Assembly: GCA_032209605.1 (NCBI GenBank)
Contig: JASFXZ010000029.1
Location: 1,601,001-1,665,000 of the forward strand
Source: Mactromeris polynyma
Lineage: Eukaryota > Mollusca > Bivalvia > Venerida > Mactridae
Length of the DNA: 64,000 nucleotides
Reading direction: 5' to 3'
The translations under genes and the position numbers were made by a program. The notes beneath the pieces were generated by a model. That model was not told the origin of the DNA. It saw only the letters and a list, made by a program, of their open reading frames with translations, and made no database searches. Shown here piece after piece: positions 62,401 to 64,000 of this stretch; the stretch's first letter is position 1, and every line of letters starts with the position of its first letter.

Positions 62401-63948
62401 ATCTTCAAACAAATACTTCAACGTGTGTACTCTTTTTATTACTTGTTAAAATCTCTACTTTCTCAGTCCTAACTGTTTATATCTATGATCTATTGTGTAT
62501 CTTCAATTGCTTTGTGTAAATATTGTCCCAGTGTGTTATGGGTAATGCAATTCTGTATTTTTGACTGTCCTACGTTGCATAGTGATTTCCTCCCGTTTTC
62601 GGGTTTGAATTTTATTCAACTGAGCCATGTACATAATTGGTTAACTGTTTGATATGATGAAATAACATCTGGTACATTGTGAATATTTGCTAAACTGTTT
62701 GATATGATCAAATAACATCTGGTACATTGTGAATATTTTAGATTTACAAGCGGCTGATCCAAACTGGTATACTATACTGACTAGTCAACTAACAACGGAA
62801 CAAACTAAACAGTTAGACGATGTATTCAAGCTGTCGGATCAAAGAAAAGCTGTAGCTGGTAAAACCTTATTTGAATTCAGAATTTGTTGTCTTATTTGGA
62901 CTGCAGAGTGACTCCTTGAACTAATAATCTGCTACACCGCTACATATATCTAGATGTAGTGATAACACTGGTGTCTTTCTGTTTCACCTTTGATTTAGCT
63001 TTTTGTCCGTCACAAAATCTTATGTCGCACATATCTCAAACAGTATATCAGCTACACTCACGAAACTGTACATGAATGTTCACCAGCATGTGCAGTTGTG
63101 CACCTTGGGTTTCATTTATAGCTCTGCTCAGTAAGTGCAGTTATGGCGCTTGACTTATTGAAAATATCGCATACAGAGCATGCAATCTTGTGTGGTGTGT
63201 ATCTCCAAAAGTGTAATACCCTGAGTCATAAAACTATACAGGAATGTTCACAAGCAGATGTAGTTGTGCACCTGGGGTTTCATGTATGATTACGCCCAGT
63301 AAGTGCAAAGTTATGGCCCTTGACTTATCACCATAATCAGTACAGTTGTTCACTTGATAATTTTGATACCCATTCACAAACTATGAGCAGAATAATAGCA
63401 TTGGCTAATAGTCTGCAAGTGGTGGCATCTGTTGTGTCCTATGGATACATTTTGTTGTACTTTCAATTTGATGGTTAATAGATTTATTAATATTAAGAAT
63501 GAGCAGTAGTGCTATGGTTTGTTTACGAAAACGTTCATAATGAGCTAGCTTGCTTTATTGTGTACATATCGGACATGAGAATTTTCCACAGATTCACGAA
63601 TTTGACACTTGAAAAAGCTTTTTTTTAGGCAATTTAAGACATCTTTGATGCTTAAAAGCCAGGAGCTTCTGGACCCCTTGCTGAATTTTCAGCTGATTTT
63701 GAAATGTTCCATTCTCATGCCTGATGTATGCATATAATATATACCTGACAAAGCTGCTCTAGAATAAGTTCATGTTTGTGCACAACTTGATTCTACATGA
63801 GTGATTATTGCAGTGTTATTTCTTCCAATATGAATGATTGATTTTCAATTAGCATATTTATTTTCTTACAGAATCCAAGAAAATTGAAGAAAGTGGAGGG
63901 TACAATTTTGCAAATCAGACAGTTCCGTCTACTTTCAACTTCGGTTAG
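38353..63948 (+). CDS. IPO7: Importin-7/8 orthologue, complete coding sequence (26 exons)
   Basis: This is an importin-beta family nuclear import receptor. It binds cargo in the cytoplasm and releases it to Ran-GTP in the nucleus. The 26 GT-AG exons join with consistent phases to 3111 nt (1036 residues), against 1038 in human importin-7. The N-terminus [20 protein letters not shown] and the segments QAGVIYLKN and IKHDYPGRW form the importin-beta N-terminal (Ran-binding) domain. HEAT-repeat landmarks follow in order: [70 protein letters not shown] and [19 protein letters not shown]. An acidic segment at about 882-945 matches the family's acidic loop, and the C-terminus is VPSTFNFG. I chose ATG 38353 because it matches the family start and has A at -3 and G at +4. 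The sequence alone does not separate importin-7 from importin-8; invertebrates usually have one such gene. Confidence 0.97.
39076..39905. mobile_element. Foldback-like element with repeated GTCAACTCGTACC subterminal motifs
   Basis: Left-side copies of GTCA(A/C/G)CTCGTACC lie at about 39078-39155, 39298 and 39484. Their complements GTACGAGTTGACC fill 39740-39905. It lies in IPO7 intron 1. The interior is AT-rich with no coding signal. Confidence 0.65.
40957..41275 (+). repeat. Interspersed repeat family R3 (copy 1, IPO7 intron 1)
   Basis: It shares TTTTCCCAATTTGAATGTAA, CTTTTATTCCTAA, ATTTTGCTGTAATT and TTTGAAGGGTATGGGTCA with 49345-49632, and its left part with 44105-44250. Confidence 0.65.
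42138..42219 (+). CDS. IPO7: IPO7 exon 2
   Basis: Residues 29-55 plus one base. The acceptor is TTATTGCAG and the donor GCAG|GTATGT. It encodes [15 protein letters not shown] and ends PVRQA. Confidence 0.95.
42244..42430. mobile_element. MITE with CAGGGGTTC-type ends (copy 1)
   Basis: It starts CAGGGGTTCAACTAGGTG and ends CAAATGGAACTCCTTAGG. Interior words GGGTCATTTTGATGAT, CAGAATCCTGAGGGTCAAAA and CTCCAGGGTCAAATGG match 60710-60906. Confidence 0.65.
42871..43027 (+). CDS. IPO7: IPO7 exon 3
   Basis: Residues 56-107 plus two bases. It encodes [15 protein letters not shown]. The donor is GTCAG|GTGTGT. Confidence 0.95.
43214..43538. mobile_element. Element with CAGGGCTCT ends flanked by CCATT
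   Basis: The left end is CAGGGCTCTCTTTTTTCAAA and the right end the complement of CAGGGCTTTAGAAATC. CCATT directly abuts both ends. It shares GACTTGTC and CCGGGAC blocks with 20209-20330. hAT-like ends are suspected. Confidence 0.5.
43652..43813. mobile_element. MITE with CAGGGTTCT ends (copy 1)
   Basis: The left end is CAGGGTTCTCATTAGGATTT and the right end the complement of CAGGGTTCTTACTATACG. It lies in IPO7 intron 3. The same end motif occurs at 50343-50477. Confidence 0.65.
43920..44078 (+). CDS. IPO7: IPO7 exon 4
   Basis: Residues 108-160 plus two bases. It encodes [15 protein letters not shown]. The donor is TATGA|GTAAGT. Confidence 0.95.
44105..44250 (+). repeat. Interspersed repeat family R3 (partial copy)
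   Basis: It contains TTTTCCTAATTTGAATG, AATAAAAAGTTCAATGT and TGAGGC, matching the left half of 40957-41275. Confidence 0.5.
44880..45370 (+). repeat. Interspersed repeat family R4 (CTGTCTGTCC type)
   Basis: It contains GTCTGTCTGTCCACG, TTTCAGCCAAACTTCATAGG and AGTGTAGTTGTGCATCTTCG. The same style of sequence recurs at 52563-52880, 61850-62140 and 63000-63330. It lies in IPO7 intron 4. Confidence 0.5.
45512..45668 (+). CDS. IPO7: IPO7 exon 5
   Basis: Residues 161-213, left in phase 0. It encodes EYKRSEERK and ends KIYYAFIQ. The donor is TACAG|GTAAGT. Confidence 0.95.
45770..46085 (+). repeat. Interspersed repeat family R5 (copy 1)
   Basis: It contains GGTGAAGGTCACTGTTACT, TCTGTGTCACATATCACAA and TGTCTGTGACACATTTC, shared with 53218-53370. 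It lies in IPO7 intron 5. Confidence 0.55.
46586..46675 (+). CDS. IPO7: IPO7 exon 6
   Basis: Residues 214-243, phase 0 at both ends. It encodes [20 protein letters not shown]. The donor is CAGAG|GTGAAT. Confidence 0.94.
47042..47136 (+). CDS. IPO7: IPO7 exon 7
   Basis: Residues 244-274 plus two bases. It encodes [20 protein letters not shown]. The donor is GAAAG|GTAACT. Confidence 0.96.
47639..47709 (+). CDS. IPO7: IPO7 exon 8
   Basis: Residues 275-298 plus one base. It encodes [20 protein letters not shown]. The acceptor is CAATTCTAG. Confidence 0.95.
48407..48509 (+). CDS. IPO7: IPO7 exon 9
   Basis: Residues 299-332 plus two bases. It encodes [16 protein letters not shown]. The donor is CAAGG|GTAGGT. 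Confidence 0.95.
48625..48870 (+). repeat. tRNA-headed SINE-like relic
   Basis: TAAGTCAGTTGAGCGCTTGG resembles a tRNA 5' half. The later segment GGTTAGTATTGGTTGGTAAT resembles the body of the SINE at 454-724 and of 56230-56345. The copy is strongly diverged. Confidence 0.4.
49136..49281 (+). CDS. IPO7: IPO7 exon 10
   Basis: Residues 333-381 plus one base. It encodes [16 protein letters not shown] and [19 protein letters not shown]. The donor is TATG|GTACAT. Confidence 0.95.
49345..49632 (+). repeat. Interspersed repeat family R3 (copy 3)
   Basis: It matches 40957-41275 along most of its length. It lies in IPO7 intron 10. Confidence 0.65.
49718..50011. mobile_element. Palindromic MITE with unrelated centre (CTCCCTT arms)
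   Basis: The left arm GAGATTGTCATGAGTTATCT and the right arm GGATAAAGGGAGAGTACTTG enclose about 220 bp not seen in other copies. This may be a longer internal-deletion precursor or a nested insertion. Confidence 0.6.
50107..50300 (+). CDS. IPO7: IPO7 exon 11
   Basis: Residues 382-446, left in phase 0. It encodes [18 protein letters not shown] and [13 protein letters not shown]. The donor is TGAAG|GTAAAG. Confidence 0.96.
50343..50477. mobile_element. 135-bp hAT-like MITE with 8-bp duplication
   Basis: It starts CAGGGTTCTCACTAGACTCC and ends CTAGTGAGAACCCT. It is flanked by ATGACTGT (50335-50342) and ATGACTGA (50478-50485), an 8-bp duplication with one difference. It lies in IPO7 intron 11. 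Confidence 0.8.
50840..51000 (+). repeat. tRNA-like SINE relic
   Basis: It contains a B-box-like GGTTTGAATCCC preceded by a diverged head, then GAGTACTGGTTATTGACCCA, which is SINE-body-like. Confidence 0.35.
51313..51402 (+). CDS. IPO7: IPO7 exon 12
   Basis: Residues 447-476, phase 0 at both ends. It encodes [20 protein letters not shown]. The donor is CCAGG|GTATGA. Confidence 0.95.
52249..52414 (+). CDS. IPO7: IPO7 exon 13
   Basis: Residues 477-531 plus one base. It encodes [16 protein letters not shown] and [19 protein letters not shown]. Confidence 0.96.
52563..52880 (+). repeat. Interspersed repeat family R4 (copy 2)
   Basis: It shares TTGCTCGGGTTGTCT, AAGGATTTTGAAATAACT, CACAAATGTTCAC and TCAGTTGAGGGTCA with 61850-62140. 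It lies in IPO7 intron 13. Confidence 0.6.
52950..53110 (+). CDS. IPO7: IPO7 exon 14
   Basis: Residues 532-585. It encodes [19 protein letters not shown] and [14 protein letters not shown]. The donor is CCTG|GTAAGC. Confidence 0.96.
53218..53370 (+). repeat. Interspersed repeat family R5 (copy 2)
   Basis: It contains GGTGAAGGTCACTGTTACTT, ATGTCACATATCACAATGC and TGTCTGTGACACATTTC. It lies in IPO7 intron 14. Confidence 0.6.
53563..53755 (+). mobile_element. SINE, 5'-truncated (copy 3)
   Basis: The tRNA head is missing. The copy begins TTCCTTCCATGAAAATTTG and ends with AAACAAACAAACAAAC after GAGAAACGGCGTTAAACC. It lies in IPO7 intron 14, 58 bp before exon 15. Confidence 0.82.
53813..53935 (+). 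CDS. IPO7: IPO7 exon 15
   Basis: Residues 586-626, phase 0 at both ends. It encodes [20 protein letters not shown]. The acceptor TTTATTGAATAG has a weak pyrimidine tract. Confidence 0.93.
54035..54265 (+). repeat. Interspersed repeat family R2 (copy 3)
   Basis: It matches 35880-36195: TGTCCACTTTGATTCTCCTA and TTTTGTGGATTGTTGTTTTT. It lies in IPO7 intron 15. Confidence 0.68.
54821..54887 (+). CDS. IPO7: IPO7 exon 16
   Basis: Residues 627-648 plus one base. It encodes [20 protein letters not shown]. The donor ATAG|GTAAGC is the first unit of a 28-bp tandem repeat. Confidence 0.95.
54888..55056 (+). repeat. 28-bp minisatellite repeating the exon-16 splice donor, 6 copies
   Basis: Units begin GTAAGCGTAATACGCCGGTT and end TTAAGGAG. 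They start at 54888, 54916, 54944, 54972, 55000 and 55028. The first GT is the IPO7 exon-16 donor. The next five each form GGAG|GTAAGC. Confidence 0.95.
55570..55695 (+). CDS. IPO7: IPO7 exon 17
   Basis: Residues 649-690 plus one base. It encodes [20 protein letters not shown] and QKDGIDYFT. Confidence 0.95.
56110..56345. repeat. tRNA-like relic with SINE-body-like flank
   Basis: The minus strand at 56112-56186 reads GGCTCAGTGGTTAATGC and GGTCGTGGGTTCGATCCC, clear A- and B-boxes. The acceptor stem does not pair. The + strand to the right carries GATTAGTACTGGTTGATAAC and AGCTGAAAAATTGTTGGAGA, a diverged SINE body in the opposite orientation. Two relics appear fused head to head. IPO7 intron 17. 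Confidence 0.5.
56517..56751. mobile_element. 235-bp MITE with GAGCG...CGCTC ends and ATAT duplication (copy 2)
   Basis: The ends match 20841-21062. ATAT precedes (56513-56516) and follows (56752-56755) the element. It carries two TGACGTCA palindromes. A longer word TTTACTTATAGGAAAT occurs on both sides. IPO7 intron 17. Confidence 0.87.
56805..56902 (+). CDS. IPO7: IPO7 exon 18
   Basis: Residues 691-723, left in phase 0. It encodes [20 protein letters not shown]. The donor is ACAG|GTAAGT. Confidence 0.95.
57351..57443 (+). CDS. IPO7: IPO7 exon 19
   Basis: Residues 724-754, phase 0 at both ends. It encodes [19 protein letters not shown]. The donor is TCAG|GTGAGC. Confidence 0.96.
57465..57584. 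mobile_element. 120-bp MITE with CAGTTGAACCTTG ends and TA duplication
   Basis: The left end is CAGTTGAACCTTGTTTATTC and the right end the complement of CAGTTGGACCGTGTTCATTC. TA flanks both sides. It is related in style to 37396-37582. IPO7 intron 19. Confidence 0.75.
57851..58022. mobile_element. MITE with GTAAAACCTC ends (copy 3)
   Basis: It starts TGGTAAAACCTCACTTAAAG and ends TTATTGAGGTTTTACTATA. Internal GACCACCTCAATAATAAGAC. IPO7 intron 19. Confidence 0.75.
58429..58649 (+). CDS. IPO7: IPO7 exon 20
   Basis: Residues 755-827 plus two bases; the longest exon. It encodes [19 protein letters not shown] and WIHDVDCFL. The donor is TAGG|GTAAGT. Confidence 0.96.
58660..59090. repeat. Repeat-rich start of IPO7 intron 20
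   Basis: It contains repeated words CCTTGAATTT, CCTGGAAAA and AAAAGTCCTTGAAAAGTC and ends GGGAACCCTGA, reminiscent of hAT-like ends. Boundaries are uncertain. Confidence 0.35.
59524..59672 (+). CDS. IPO7: IPO7 exon 21
   Basis: Residues 828-877 plus one base. It encodes [19 protein letters not shown] and FSGLKRAYE. The donor is GAAA|GTAAGT. Confidence 0.95.
59804..59980. mobile_element. MITE of the GGTGGTCTTATTATTGAGG family (copy 4)
   Basis: It starts ACACCTCCGTTAAAGACCAC and ends TATTGAGGTTTACTGTA, with the interior matching 57851-58022. IPO7 intron 21. Confidence 0.7.
60233..60301 (+). CDS. IPO7: IPO7 exon 22 (acidic loop, first part)
   Basis: Residues 878-900 plus one base. It encodes [20 protein letters not shown]. 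Confidence 0.94.
60323..60534 (-). mobile_element. SINE with internal deletion and 15-bp duplication (copy 4)
   Basis: It is flanked by TTAACGATGCTTGTG at 60308-60322 and 60535-60549. The tRNA head is intact on the minus strand (GCCGCGGCCGTGGTCCAGTG), but about 60 bp of body between AATTC and TTAATTTG is missing. It begins 21 bp after the exon-22 donor. Confidence 0.92.
60710..60906. mobile_element. MITE with CAGGGGTTC ends (copy 2)
   Basis: It starts CAGGGGTTCGTTCCCCTGGG and ends TCAAATGGAACCCCTTT, with the interior matching 42244-42430. IPO7 intron 22. Confidence 0.7.
61076..61146 (+). CDS. IPO7: IPO7 exon 23 (acidic loop, second part)
   Basis: Residues 901-924. It encodes [20 protein letters not shown]. 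Confidence 0.95.
61350..61613 (+). mobile_element. SINE with 14-bp duplication (copy 5)
   Basis: It is flanked by CTGTCTTTGTTGCA at 61336-61349 and 61614-61627. The tRNA head (GCCGTGGTCCAGTGGTTAG, B-box GGTTCGATTCC) and the tail GAGAAACGGCGTTAAACCC are intact. It is the best preserved copy. IPO7 intron 23. Confidence 0.93.
61850..62140 (+). repeat. Interspersed repeat family R4 (copy 3)
   Basis: It contains GTCCGTCTGTCCGTCCATC, AAGGATTTTGAAATAACTCG and CAGTTGAGGGTCATGGTCAG. IPO7 intron 23. Confidence 0.6.
62278..62422 (+). CDS. IPO7: IPO7 exon 24 (acidic loop, end)
   Basis: Residues 925-972 plus one base. It encodes [20 protein letters not shown] and [11 protein letters not shown]. The donor is CAAC|GTGTGT. 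Confidence 0.95.
62742..62858 (+). CDS. IPO7: IPO7 exon 25
   Basis: Residues 973-1011 plus one base. It encodes [20 protein letters not shown] and SDQRKAVA. The donor is GCTG|GTAAAA. Confidence 0.94.
63000..63330 (+). repeat. Interspersed repeat R4-like with an internal tandem half
   Basis: Two related halves occur: 63070-63150 and 63225-63325 both carry GAATGTTCAC..GCA, AGTTGTGCACCT and GGTTTCAT..AT. IPO7 intron 25. Confidence 0.5.
63872..63948 (+). CDS. IPO7: IPO7 exon 26 and stop
   Basis: Residues 1012-1036 and TAG at 63946-63948. It encodes [20 protein letters not shown] and ends FNFG. The 3' UTR runs past the window. Confidence 0.96.
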
Positions 63949-64000
63949 AATGACTAAGACGCTGGATATATCTGTTATATTTTCATTAACTATCGAACAG

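Noticed and set aside
38437..63871. Intron-encoded snoRNA in IPO7 (vertebrate IPO7 hosts one)
   Set aside because: I could not find a convincing H/ACA or C/D box pair by eye in any intron. A covariance-model search of the introns would settle it.

Overview
The window is eukaryotic, intron-rich and AT-rich. It probably comes from a lophotrochozoan, most likely a bivalve mollusc. The basis for this is an animal importin-7-type gene in 26 exons, an animal R-SNARE, and tRNA-headed SINEs whose 3' tail (GAGAAACGGCGTTAAACC) I associate with bivalve SINEs. It also carries many short inverted-repeat DNA transposons and several kilobase-scale minisatellites. The species assignment is inference.

Region 1 (1-14.4 kb, + strand) holds the 3' part of one gene. 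Seven phase-compatible exons (284-13619) encode an extracellular beta-rich segment, a Thr/Pro-rich mucin-like stalk, a Cys-Pro-Thr-Val repeat stalk, a transmembrane helix and a short cytoplasmic tail. Its introns contain SINEs, a 49-copy 40-bp minisatellite, a roughly 71-copy 31-bp minisatellite, a 53-bp-arm hairpin and a mariner transposase relic.

Region 2 (14.4-38.3 kb) is mostly repeats. Its only recognised gene is a minus-strand VAMP/synaptobrevin-type R-SNARE (19027-19636, two exons seen, first exon not found). The repeats are a 21-bp array inside nested inverted and direct repeats, a 4.1-kb 26-bp satellite, and a 2.9-kb element with hAT-like ends and a near-perfect 8-bp duplication. There are also MITE families with 4-bp or TA duplications, a 63-bp minisatellite and a TTA-type microsatellite.

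Region 3 (38.35-63.95 kb, + strand) is a complete coding sequence for an importin-7/8 orthologue. It has 26 exons, all GT-AG, with consistent phases and 1036 codons before the stop. Its introns carry SINEs with clean target-site duplications, several MITEs, a foldback element and a 28-bp minisatellite that repeats the exon-16 splice donor six times.

No functional link between the three genes is visible. Importin-7 acts in nuclear import, the R-SNARE in vesicle fusion, and the first gene at the cell surface. The main unusual content is the interplay of tandem repeats with splice sites and the nested repeat architectures.
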